This document shows, piece after piece, positions 1 through 7,150 of a stretch of DNA of 14,990 nucleotides (the stretch's first letter is position 1; each line of letters opens with the position of its first letter). The DNA comes from JAERML01 sp035687895 (GTDB taxonomy: Bacteria > Bacteroidota > Ignavibacteria > UBA10030 > UBA6906), in assembly GCA_035687895.1 (NCBI GenBank), contig DASRUE010000301.1, forward strand, positions 1-14,990. Reading direction: 5' to 3'. Position numbers and translations under genes: made by a program. The notes below the pieces were generated by a model. It saw nothing but the letters and a program-made list of their open reading frames with translations. It had not been told where the DNA came from and ran no database searches.

Positions 1-110
1 CGGGCGCTTCGGTTTCGACCGGAATGTACATCTACAGAATTGAGGCCCGCCCGGCGTCAGGAGGAAGCAGTGAATTCGTGAGCGTGAAGAAGATGTTGCT
101 GCTCAAGTGA
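1..110 (+). CDS. C-terminal end of a T9SS-exported protein (type A sorting domain), 5' truncated
   Basis: The window opens inside a reading frame that runs from base 3 to the TGA at 108-110. The last 35 residues are visible. They contain the segment GMYIYRIEA, then a Gly/Ser-rich turn, then FVSVKKMLLLK at the very end. This matches the final strands of T9SS type A sorting domains, which usually read like G-(V/M)-Y-(F/I)-Y-R-(L/I) followed by a Lys-rich, Leu-rich C-terminus. Such domains direct a protein through the type IX secretion channel and are then removed or anchored at the cell surface. The function of the body of the protein lies outside the window and cannot be told. A hairpin terminator follows 17 bases after the stop, so this is the last gene of its transcript. 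Confidence 0.8.
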   Translation, partial: GASVSTGMYIYRIEARPASGGSSEFVSVKKMLLLK

Positions 111-127
111 TACACGCTATAATACGG

Positions 128-160
128 GAAGGCCGTCCCCCCGATGGGCGGCCTTCGTTG
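128..160 (+). terminator. Rho-independent terminator
   Basis: Bases 128-135 (GAAGGCCG) pair perfectly with 149-156 (CGGCCTTC). An inner CCC/GGG (140-142 with 146-148) extends the pairing around a short loop. The stem is followed by GTTGTTCT, a modest T-rich tail. It lies 17 bases after the stop of the left-edge gene and before the GH43-like gene, so it probably ends the upstream transcript. Confidence 0.75.
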
Positions 161-191
161 TTCTGGCGACCGATGGTCCAACAGTTGGGGC

Positions 192-219
192 TTGATTCAT
201 TAACCCCTCGAATGATAAA
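192..219 (+). promoter_or_regulatory. Possible promoter for the GH43-like gene
   Basis: TTGATT (192-197) and GATAAA (214-219) are separated by 16 bases. They match the -35 and -10 hexamers of a housekeeping sigma promoter at 4 to 5 of 6 positions each. Transcription would start about 10 bases before the ATG at 238, leaving a very short leader. No Shine-Dalgarno sequence is visible before that ATG, which fits the weak use of SD sequences in Bacteroidota relatives. The call rests only on pattern matching. Confidence 0.3.
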
Positions 220-237
220 CAGACAAGAACCTTCGCC

Positions 238-1998
238 ATGCCCAACGTAGGGATCGTTCGGTTGTTCAGCCTTTCCATCTTCCTGCTACTCTTCACGTCG
301 GACAATGCATCAACCCAGCCCAAGACGTATTGCAACCCCCTCAATATCGATTATGCGTATGGTGCTATTCCGAACTTCTCCGAACAGGGAAAGCACCGTG
401 CAACAGCCGACCCGGTGGTGGTTGTGTTCAAGGGGAAGTACTTTCTCTTCTCCACCAACCAGTATGGCTACTGGTGGAGTACAGACATGTCCGACTGGAA
501 GTTCGTCTATCGTGAGTTCCTGAAACCGTTTCACAAAGTGTATGACGAGCTTTGCGCCCCGGCGGCGGTAGCGATCGGCGATTCACTGCTGCTCATCGGT
601 TCGACTCATACCAAAGATTTCCCGCTATGGATGAGTACCAACCCAACAGTGAATGATTGGCATGAAGCTGTGGATTCATTCCAGGCAGGGGCATGGGACC
701 CGGCTCTCTTCCTCGATGACGATCATCGGCTTTACCTCTACTTTGGATCGAGTAACACGCATCCGATTTATGCGCAAGAGATTGAGCGGTCAACATTGCA
801 GCCCATCGGTGAGCGAAAGGAATTGCTCCGTCTGCATGACGACGTCCATGGCTGGGAGCGTTTTGGTGAGCACGCGGATAACACGTTCCTCCGTCCGTTC
901 ATCGAAGGAGCCTGGATGAACAAGCATCATGGCAAGTACTTTCTGCAGTATGCCGCGCCGGGAACGGAGTTCAGCGGGTATGGAGACGGCGTGTATGTCG
1001 GCGATCGTCCGCTTGGTCCATTCACATACCAGTTACACAATCCTTTTTCCTACAAGCCCGGCGGATTTGGTCGTGGAGCCGGGCATGGTGCCACATTTCA
1101 GGACCTGTTCGGCAACTGGTGGCATGTCGGTACCATTGCCATCTCTGTGAAGAACAATTTCGAGCGCCGCATCGGTCTTTGGCCGGCAGGATTTGATCAA
1201 GACGATATACTGTACTGCAACACATCGTATGGCGATTATCCTCACTATCTTCCAAACGGAAAAGCAAACCATCTTCAAACTCGATTCACAGGCTGGATGT
1301 TGTTGAACTATAACAAGCCCGTGACCGTCTCATCGACGTACGGTGGCTACGTCCCGAATTTCGCCGTGGATGAGAATATTAAGACATACTGGTGTGCTGC
1401 CACCGGCCGGAAGGGTGAATGGCTGCAGACGGATCTCGGATTGGTGTGTACAGTGAACGCGATTCAGATCAACTATGCAGATCAGGACGCCGAAATCATA
1501 GGGAGGCAACCGGGGTTGTTTCATCAATACATGGTTCACCACTCTGTCGATGGGCAAACGTGGAGAATGCTGGTGGACAAGAGCAAGAACGGAGCCGATG
1601 TACCGCATGATTATGTGGAGCTGCCGCACCCGGTGCGAGCCCGTTTTTTGAGGATCAATAACTTGCACATACCGACAGGGAAGTTTGCGTTGAGCGGTTT
1701 CCGCGTGTTTGGCAAAGGGAATAGTGCGGTACCGGATACGGTCAAGCAATTTGTGGCACTACGCGGCGACAGCGAACGACGCAATGCCTGGCTCAAATGG
1801 AAGCAGTCGGACGATGCGGTTGGATACACAATCTATACTGGTACCTCCCCCGGTAAGCTCTACAACAATATTCTGGTTTATGGCTCAAATGAGTACTACT
1901 TCACCGGCATGGAGAGGGACCGGACGTATTATTTCCAGATCGAGGCATTCAACGAAAATGGGATTGGAAAGCGAACACATGTCATCGCCGTAGAGTGA
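238..1998 (+). CDS. Secreted GH43-like glycosidase with F5/8C (discoidin) and FN3 domains
   Basis: A 586-residue exported protein. Residues 1-27 form a signal peptide (hydrophobic core FSLSIFLLLF). Residues about 30-350 form a five-bladed propeller of the GH43/GH-F type. The likely catalytic set is visible: general base Asp58 in ATADPV, the pKa-modulating Asp154 in GAWDPALF, general acid Glu223 in FIEGAWM, and His283 in GAGHGATF, which usually contacts the central water or metal. Residues about 358-492 resemble an F5/8 type C (CBM32-like) domain, including FAVDENIKTYW and the closing LSGFRVFG. Residues about 500-585 are a fibronectin type III module. GH43 enzymes usually remove arabinose, xylose or galactose units, but the substrate cannot be read here. 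There is no T9SS sorting domain, so the protein is probably periplasmic or released by another route. No SusC/SusD or other carbohydrate genes adjoin it. Confidence 0.8.
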   Translation: MPNVGIVRLFSLSIFLLLFTSDNASTQPKTYCNPLNIDYAYGAIPNFSEQGKHRATADPVVVVFKGKYFLFSTNQYGYWWSTDMSDWKFVYREFLKPFHKVYDELCAPAAVAIGDSLLLIGSTHTKDFPLWMSTNPTVNDWHEAVDSFQAGAWDPALFLDDDHRLYLYFGSSNTHPIYAQEIERSTLQPIGERKELLRLHDDVHGWERFGEHADNTFLRPFIEGAWMNKHHGKYFLQYAAPGTEFSGYGDGVYVGDRPLGPFTYQLHNPFSYKPGGFGRGAGHGATFQDLFGNWWHVGTIAISVKNNFERRIGLWPAGFDQDDILYCNTSYGDYPHYLPNGKANHLQTRFTGWMLLNYNKPVTVSSTYGGYVPNFAVDENIKTYWCAATGRKGEWLQTDLGLVCTVNAIQINYADQDAEIIGRQPGLFHQYMVHHSVDGQTWRMLVDKSKNGADVPHDYVELPHPVRARFLRINNLHIPTGKFALSGFRVFGKGNSAVPDTVKQFVALRGDSERRNAWLKWKQSDDAVGYTIYTGTSPGKLYNNILVYGSNEYYFTGMERDRTYYFQIEAFNENGIGKRTHVIAVE

Positions 1999-2041
1999 TA
2001 GCAAGGTCTTTGACGAACCCAACTTCAGGGGATCCCGACCG

Positions 2042-2070
2042 TTGACACCGAGCCTGATTTGACGTATTTT
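2042..2070 (+). promoter_or_regulatory. Near-consensus promoter for the collar-domain gene
   Basis: TTGACA (2042-2047) and TATTTT (2065-2070) are separated by exactly 17 bases, a near-perfect housekeeping-type promoter. Transcription would begin near 2077, about 17 bases before the ATG at 2094. The short leader carries AGAGG (2083-2087) at good Shine-Dalgarno spacing. A small inverted repeat TTGAC/GTCAA (2059-2063 and 2074-2078) brackets the -10 element and could be an operator, but five-base arms also occur by chance. Confidence 0.5.
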
Positions 2071-2093
2071 CAAGTCAACATCAGAGGCGGATA

Positions 2094-2702
2094 ATGGACG
2101 TCAATCAGCTCATTATAGCAATTATCGGTGCATCCTCCACACTTCTCGCAGCCTTACTGGGTTCACGGTCAAGGCAGAAGCCCGGCGTGACGCCCACGAA
2201 GCGATCTGCCCGGAAGACACTCATCAAGTTTGCCATTTACTTCCTTCTCGGCGGCGCAGCAACGTATTGGGCGATGAACTGGCTTCTCCCATTTGGCCGC
2301 ATCGACGAACGTCTGAGCACACTCGAATCGCATACGCAATCCCTGATGCAGCGGCTCGGCGGCTTTGGATTCGTACAGACCTCTGATTCCGTAGCACCTC
2401 CTTTGTTGCCCGTAGGCTCGCTTATTCTCTCCGTCCTGCCTCCGGATCGGTTTGCAAAACTTCCGGATGCCTCTGGGCATTGGGCTCCCGCTGATGGACG
2501 AACGCTCGACTCGTTGTCACGTTATGTTGTTCTTACCGGCGACCATCAGGCCCCCGACTTGCGTGCAATCCAAACAGGACTCACCGCAACAGACTCCACT
2601 GCAGTCAACGATCATATGCGTCATCGGACCATGTCGGGCATCGTGCAAGGAAGCGATACTACCAGAGGATCGGCATTCTATTGGTATGTGCGCATCAATT
2701 GA
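2094..2702 (+). CDS. Membrane-anchored protein with a minimal phage tail-collar-like domain
   Basis: A 202-residue protein. Residues 4-23 and about 43-64 are hydrophobic and form two membrane segments, joined by a basic linker (SRSRQK, KRSARK) that should face the cytoplasm. Residues 69-88 are a short heptad-like stretch (IDERLSTLESHTQSLMQRL) that could trimerise. From residue 106 the sequence follows the tail-collar pattern in compressed form: PVGSLILS, then WAPADGR (130-136), then APDLR (153-157), and a terminal YWYVRIN. In phage collar domains these correspond to PVGxI, the W-x-x-x-DGR turn, the PDLRG strand and the final Y-Y-Y-I-x-x-N strand. The usual insertions and the GRxxxG knob are missing. 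ATG 2094 has a good AGAGG ribosome-binding site. It sits alone between two promoters with no other phage gene nearby. The domain call is moderate and the function is unknown; a host-adopted adhesin or trimeric sensor is conceivable. Confidence 0.6.
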   Translation: MDVNQLIIAIIGASSTLLAALLGSRSRQKPGVTPTKRSARKTLIKFAIYFLLGGAATYWAMNWLLPFGRIDERLSTLESHTQSLMQRLGGFGFVQTSDSVAPPLLPVGSLILSVLPPDRFAKLPDASGHWAPADGRTLDSLSRYVVLTGDHQAPDLRAIQTGLTATDSTAVNDHMRHRTMSGIVQGSDTTRGSAFYWYVRIN

Positions 2703-2724
2703 CGCACGCGTAGACTTTCTTTCT

Positions 2725-2753
2725 TTGCATCTTCTGCCGTGAATTCATATCTT
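2725..2753 (+). promoter_or_regulatory. Promoter candidate for the lysC-nth-GT9 operon
   Basis: TTGCAT (2725-2730) and TATCTT (2748-2753) are separated by 17 bases, the same spacing as the element at 2042-2070. A transcript would start near 2760, about 40 bases before the preferred lysC start at 2800. The TTG at 2764 would then be almost leaderless, which argues against it as the start codon. There is no terminator-like hairpin between the collar-domain stop (2702) and this element, so read-through from upstream is also possible. Confidence 0.4.
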
Positions 2754-2799
2754 TTCCTGGTTTTTGTCCTGCCATGAATCTCCGTCATTCGGTGTGTCA

Positions 2800-4197
2800 A
2801 TGATCGTTATGAAGTTTGGCGGTACCTCCAACGAGGACGCCGCTGCGATGAGCAATGTCGTCCGTATCGTCAAAGCTCACATCACAGAACACCCCATCGT
2901 TGTTATCTCCGCCATTGCCAGGGCCACCAACGAACTTGAGCAGACCGCGCGTCTTGCTGCGCAGGGGAGTGAGGAGGAAGCCGCAGGGTTGGTCACGCGT
3001 CTCTTCGAGCGGCATAATGCGATTATCGACAACCTCGTGAAGTCACGTGGTGTTGCCGGTGGGTTGGAGCGTGTCTTCTACAACCATCTGGCTGAGATCA
3101 AGGCGCTTGTTAAGGGGATCGCCATTCTGCGTGAACTGACGCCAAGGACGAAGGACGCCATCTGCTCCTACGGGGAACGGCTGTCATCCCGGATCATCGC
3201 AGCGTCGCTGCAAGAACAGGGCGTTGATGCCGTGTGGGTGGATGCAAAGGAGTTCATGATTACCGACGACAATTTCGGCAAGGCACAACCATTGACGGAC
3301 CTGGTGACGGAACGCCTGGAACATCATGTACGGCCGCTGTTGAATGCGGGACGGACGCCGGTGACACAAGGATTTATCGGTGTGACACAGTTGGGAGCCT
3401 GTACAACCATGGGGCGTGAAAGCTCGGACTATTCGGCATCCATCATCGGTGCAGCAATGAACGCCGATCGTGTGCAGATCTGGACGGACGTGGATGGCAT
3501 CCTGACCGCTGATCCCCGCGTGGTTCCCTCCACGCGGAAGCTGAATCGTATGACATTCGAGGAGGCATTCGAGCTCTCATACTTCGGTGCGAAAGTGCTT
3601 CACCCGAGCACGATGCTTCCCGTACTCGATAAGAAGATCCCCGTCGAAATACTCAACTCCAAACGAGAACAAGGGGCCGGGACCCGCGTCGATGTTCCGC
3701 GAGGCGACGACACGCACATTCCTCCCATCAAGTCTATTGCTCACAAGAGAAACCTCGTCATCGTAACGATTACGCCCACCAAACGACTTGGCCAGTATCT
3801 CTTCTGGGAGAGCATCTTCAGCGTCCTGACCGAGGCGGGCATAGTGGTGGGGAGCAGTGCGACCTCCGAGTACAGCATTGCCTTCACGGTTGACAAGACG
3901 GTCGACATCGCGTCGGTCCGTCATCGGCTTGAACAGTTCGGCACGGTTGCTATTAGCGAAGGGAAGGCCAGCCTTTGTCTCGTAGGGGCCGGTGTCCGTG
4001 GCGCAGCGGGAATTGCGGGGCGGATCTTTGGTGCTCTTGCCGACCTGAAAGTGTATATGATTTCTTACGGTGCATCTGCTATGAACCTGACACTCATTCT
4101 GGATGAAGAAAAGGTTGGGGATGCGCTGAATCGGTTGCACCGGGAATTCTTTGAATCGCTTGGCACGCACGAACTCTTTGAAACCATCCAACGGTAA
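2800..4197 (+). CDS. lysC: Aspartate kinase (aspartokinase), monofunctional
   Basis: Catalyses ATP-dependent phosphorylation of L-aspartate, the first step toward lysine/diaminopimelate, threonine and methionine. From ATG 2800 the protein has 465 residues and begins MIVMKFGGTS, the family's N-terminal nucleotide-binding signature; the frame is open further upstream to a TTG at 2764, but that start would add residues before the conserved beginning. Other landmarks are SYGERLSS (about 123-130), TTMGRESSDYSA (about 202-213, equivalent to the usual GRGGSD active-site loop), WTDVDGILTADPR (about 228-240) and FGAKVLHPSTMLP (about 262-274). Two ACT domains follow at roughly 318-385 and 392-462, so feedback inhibition by an end-product amino acid is likely. 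No homoserine dehydrogenase part is present. A nine-codon open frame (2774-2803) ends in an ATGA overlap with this start. nth overlaps the 3' end. Confidence 0.93.
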   Translation: MIVMKFGGTSNEDAAAMSNVVRIVKAHITEHPIVVISAIARATNELEQTARLAAQGSEEEAAGLVTRLFERHNAIIDNLVKSRGVAGGLERVFYNHLAEIKALVKGIAILRELTPRTKDAICSYGERLSSRIIAASLQEQGVDAVWVDAKEFMITDDNFGKAQPLTDLVTERLEHHVRPLLNAGRTPVTQGFIGVTQLGACTTMGRESSDYSASIIGAAMNADRVQIWTDVDGILTADPRVVPSTRKLNRMTFEEAFELSYFGAKVLHPSTMLPVLDKKIPVEILNSKREQGAGTRVDVPRGDDTHIPPIKSIAHKRNLVIVTITPTKRLGQYLFWESIFSVLTEAGIVVGSSATSEYSIAFTVDKTVDIASVRHRLEQFGTVAISEGKASLCLVGAGVRGAAGIAGRIFGALADLKVYMISYGASAMNLTLILDEEKVGDALNRLHREFFESLGTHELFETIQR

Positions 4198-4948
4198 GTC
4201 TGCACAGACGCGGCAACTCCGAGCCAAAGCGCTGAGAGTTGCCCGACGACTGGAACAATTCCTCGGGGTCCCCCGGCAGGAGAAGAGGCTCCCCAAACCC
4301 CTCGACATGCTCATCGCCACCATCCTCTCACAGAATACCAACGACAAGAACAGTCACCGCGCCTATACGCTCCTGCGGTCCAAATACCCAACATGGGATG
4401 CAGTTGCCAAACTCCCGACAAGGAGTTTGAAGACGACAATTCGGGTCGGAGGAATGGCAAACCAAAAGGCTCCCCGGATCAAAGAGGCACTGGCTGCCGT
4501 TGCGTCGCGCTATGGGAGGTATGATCTCAAATCCCTCGAAAGAAAGAGCAACGATAACGTGATTGAAGAACTGACGACGCTCAAGGGCGTAGGATTCAAG
4601 ACGGCATCCTGTGTTCTCCTGTTTTCTATGGGGAGGGATGTGTTTCCGGTGGACACACATGTTCACCGGATTTGCGGAAGGCTCGGGTTGGCCCGAGGCT
4701 GCAAGACGCCGGAAAAGACATACGAAGTGATGAAACTGCTGGTGCCGAAGGGAAGAGGATACTCATTCCATACCAATCTCATTAGATTTGGGAGGAAAGT
4801 CTGCCGTTCCAACAACCCGGCATGCGACATCTGTCCCCTCTTCGCTGAATGTGAATATGAAGGAAAGAGCAAGAATGCTGTTCGTCGGACGCCTTCGCAG
4901 GCAGACCATGACTTCATGCTTCTCGACAACGTGCAGGTCAGCGCATGA
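4151..4948 (+). CDS. nth: Endonuclease III, DNA glycosylase/AP lyase
   Basis: A base-excision repair enzyme that removes oxidised pyrimidines and nicks at the abasic site. The helix-hairpin-helix is LKGVGFKTAS (144-153) with catalytic Lys150. The catalytic Asp168 sits in PVDTHVHRICGRLG. The [4Fe-4S] ligands are Cys218, Cys225, Cys228 and Cys234, in the exact C-X6-C-X2-C-X5-C spacing of the family. The protein is about 265 residues, longer than the roughly 211 of the E. coli enzyme because of tails at both ends. There is no ATG before the conserved core. TTG codons at 4151, 4160 and 4178 are all possible starts and none has a clear ribosome-binding site, so the N-terminus is uncertain. The gene overlaps lysC out of frame by 47 bases (20 if TTG 4178 is used) and ends in an ATGA overlap with the next gene, implying translational coupling. 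Confidence 0.92.
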   Translation: MNRLARTNSLKPSNGKSAQTRQLRAKALRVARRLEQFLGVPRQEKRLPKPLDMLIATILSQNTNDKNSHRAYTLLRSKYPTWDAVAKLPTRSLKTTIRVGGMANQKAPRIKEALAAVASRYGRYDLKSLERKSNDNVIEELTTLKGVGFKTASCVLLFSMGRDVFPVDTHVHRICGRLGLARGCKTPEKTYEVMKLLVPKGRGYSFHTNLIRFGRKVCRSNNPACDICPLFAECEYEGKSKNAVRRTPSQADHDFMLLDNVQVSA

Positions 4949-5973
4949 AGGTCGAACGAGATCTCGTCCGGTCGATCCTTGTCATAAAGCTCCGCGCTGT
5001 AGGGGACGTCCTCCTCTCGACGATCGTCACGAAAAACCTCCGGCTCGCTTTCCCCGACGCCCGCATCGACTACCTGACGGAGTCACCCAGCATAGACATT
5101 CTGAAAGGAAACCCGTACATCAATGATACACTGGTGTACAACAGGGCAACGATGAACGGGGTCGAGCTCATCCGGTTGGTCCGCCGCCGTCGCTATAACC
5201 TCGTGATTGATCTCTTCGGCAATCCGCGAACTGCGTTGGTGACGAGGTTGAGTGGTGCCAGATACCGCGCGGGCTATTGCTTTCGCGGCCGGACGTATGC
5301 ATACAACATCATCGCCACGCCGCGCGGCGGCGAAGTTCACAACACGCAGTTCAATCTTGATGCACTTGAAGCTCTCGGTGTTGCTATTCAGGACCGTAAT
5401 ATTTACTTTCAGTTCACGTCCGAGGATGCGGCATATGTTGATCGGTTCCTTCGAACCGCGTCTCTTGAACATGCGCTCCTCGTTGGCGTCAACACCGGTG
5501 GCGGATGGTACACGAAGCGCTGGCCGCTCGCTAACTACGCGGTGCTCGCTGACCGGCTGATTGAGAAGTACAATTCGAGGGTTGTGCTGACGTGGGGTCC
5601 CGGGCAGTATGCCGACGTAGAGCAGATACAGTCGCTCATGAAGCATCAGGCCTTCATTCCGCCTGATACTTCACTTCCTCAACTCGGGGCACTCTTGAAG
5701 AGATGTGCGGCGGTCGTGAGCAACGATTCCGGCCCAATGCATATTGCGGCGGCAGTCGGAACTCCTGTCCTTGGTATTTATGGTCCGACAAGGCCTGTGC
5801 TCCAGGGTCCGTTTGGCACGCGGCATCTGACTGTGCGACGTGAAGGTCTCGACTGTCTCGGATGCAATCTGACGGATTGTCCCATCGGTCATCCATGCAT
5901 GTTGGATCTTTCAGTTGATGCGGTGGCAGAGAGCTTTGACCACCTAATGCGCAAGAATAACCTCATTCCATGA
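4945..5973 (+). CDS. Glycosyltransferase family 9 protein (heptosyltransferase-like)
   Basis: A 342-residue GT-B enzyme of the WaaC/WaaF/WaaQ type, expected to add a heptose or similar sugar to lipopolysaccharide core on the cytoplasmic face of the inner membrane. The N-terminal half starts with ILVIKLRAVGDVLLS (11-25), the family's acceptor-side beta-strand and glycine loop. The C-terminal half carries GVNTGGGWYTKRWP (181-194) and SNDSGPMHIAAAVGTPVLGIYGPT (259-282), the sugar-nucleotide-binding signature with Asp261. Near the end is C304-X2-C307-X4-C312-X5-C318, a cysteine set recurrent in this family. ATG 4945 overlaps the nth stop (ATGA). The following gene is a second GT9 protein, also joined by ATGA. 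The exact sugar and acceptor cannot be told. Confidence 0.88.
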   Translation: MKVERDLVRSILVIKLRAVGDVLLSTIVTKNLRLAFPDARIDYLTESPSIDILKGNPYINDTLVYNRATMNGVELIRLVRRRRYNLVIDLFGNPRTALVTRLSGARYRAGYCFRGRTYAYNIIATPRGGEVHNTQFNLDALEALGVAIQDRNIYFQFTSEDAAYVDRFLRTASLEHALLVGVNTGGGWYTKRWPLANYAVLADRLIEKYNSRVVLTWGPGQYADVEQIQSLMKHQAFIPPDTSLPQLGALLKRCAAVVSNDSGPMHIAAAVGTPVLGIYGPTRPVLQGPFGTRHLTVRREGLDCLGCNLTDCPIGHPCMLDLSVDAVAESFDHLMRKNNLIP

Positions 5974-7115
5974 AGCAGGGCAAGAAGAAGCGCCTGACAA
6001 TCCCGGACTGCAAGCACTTCACCGGCTACAAGCCCTGCTTTCCTGATACCCGCTGTTATCAAGAGTGCGTTGATTTTTCGCCCATTGGCACGAAGATCCT
6101 GATCGTCAATCTTGACGCGATGGGGAATGTCCTTGTCACAACCAGTCTCCTTCCCGCGATCAAGCGGAAGTATCCAAAAAGCCATATCACGTGGATCACG
6201 CTCAAAAACGCTGCACCGCTGCTTCAGAATAATCCCTATCTGGACAGGGTCTATGTTTGGGAACCCGAGAGTTGGCTGGTTCTCCAGCAGATGAAGTTCG
6301 ACCTGGTCCTCAATGTGGACAAGTCACAGCAGTCGGGTGCTTTCACCATGAGCGTGAAGGCGAAGGAGAAGCTTGGGTTTGGACTGAACACGCGCGGCCA
6401 GATCATCCCTCTGAATAAAGAGGCCCACGAAAACTACAAGCTGGGCCTGGATGACCATCTCAAGTTCCGGATAAACCAGAAGACAGTCCAACAGTTACAG
6501 TGTGAGCAATTCAAGCTCAAGTACAAACGGGATGAGTACACGCTCGTGTTGTCACCGGCGGAGAAGGAGTTTTGCGAAACGTACAAAAGGGAAATGGGAA
6601 TCGAGAACGGTGATCTTGTTGTGGGCTTCAATACCGGTTGCTCGGAGCTCTATCCGAACAAGAAGATGACGATAGGTCAACACGTTACGCTTATCAACCG
6701 GTTAGCAACGATTCCTGGATTGAAGCTTGTACTGCTTGGCGGGCCGGAAGACACCGTGCGCAATGCTGAGATCATGCGCCAGGTGCGAGAGAAGACCATC
6801 AGCACCCCGACGACAGAAGGCGTGCGCAGGGGGGTTTGCTACGAAGATGTCTGCGATCTGATCATCTCGGGTGATTCGTTTGGGATGCATGTGGCAGTGG
6901 GATTGAAGAAATATGTAATCGTTTGGTTCGGGGTGAGTTGCTGGACTGAGATTGATCTGTACGATAGGGGGATAAAACTCGTTCCTGAAGGTCTGGCATG
7001 TTCTCCATGCTGGAAGCAATCGTGTCCTTACAATCTCGAGTGTATCCAGATGATCGACCTTGATGCAATTATCCATCATGTGAAAGAGTACCTTGCCACG
7101 CGGAAGTATGCCTAG
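5970..7115 (+). CDS. Glycosyltransferase family 9-like protein with extra N-terminal cysteine cluster
   Basis: A 381-residue relative of the preceding enzyme. The GT9 core begins at TKILIVNLDAMGNVLVTTSL (41-60), later shows GFNTGCSELYPNKKM (219-233) in place of the usual donor-side loop, and GDSFGMHVAVGLKKYVIVWFG (301-321) in place of SNDSGPMH; Asp302 and His307 are kept but the SGP is SFG. A C344-X2-C347-X4-C352-X5-C358 set has the same spacing as in the preceding protein. Unlike that protein, it has an N-terminal extension of about 38 residues with C14-X8-C23-X5-C29-X3-C33, which could bind a metal or an iron-sulfur cluster. The start ATG overlaps the upstream stop (ATGA). It probably acts with its neighbour in lipopolysaccharide core or another surface glycan, but the altered donor motif makes the reaction uncertain. 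Confidence 0.8.
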   Translation: MKQGKKKRLTIPDCKHFTGYKPCFPDTRCYQECVDFSPIGTKILIVNLDAMGNVLVTTSLLPAIKRKYPKSHITWITLKNAAPLLQNNPYLDRVYVWEPESWLVLQQMKFDLVLNVDKSQQSGAFTMSVKAKEKLGFGLNTRGQIIPLNKEAHENYKLGLDDHLKFRINQKTVQQLQCEQFKLKYKRDEYTLVLSPAEKEFCETYKREMGIENGDLVVGFNTGCSELYPNKKMTIGQHVTLINRLATIPGLKLVLLGGPEDTVRNAEIMRQVREKTISTPTTEGVRRGVCYEDVCDLIISGDSFGMHVAVGLKKYVIVWFGVSCWTEIDLYDRGIKLVPEGLACSPCWKQSCPYNLECIQMIDLDAIIHHVKEYLATRKYA

Positions 7116-7150
7116 CAGTCCTTGAGGTACCACGATGAACATCCTTCAGA

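Noticed and set aside
178..188. Palindrome CCAAC-A-GTTGG before the GH43-like gene
   Set aside because: Five-base arms are common by chance and there is no second copy in the window to suggest an operator.
3577..4347. A 256-codon open frame on the - strand across the lysC/nth junction
   Set aside because: It is antisense to two unmistakable genes, has no recognisable domain and no promoter or ribosome-binding site; it follows from codon bias of the real frames.
5083..5646. A 187-codon open frame on the - strand inside the first GT9 gene
   Set aside because: Antisense shadow of a well-supported gene, with a composition unlike a folded protein family.
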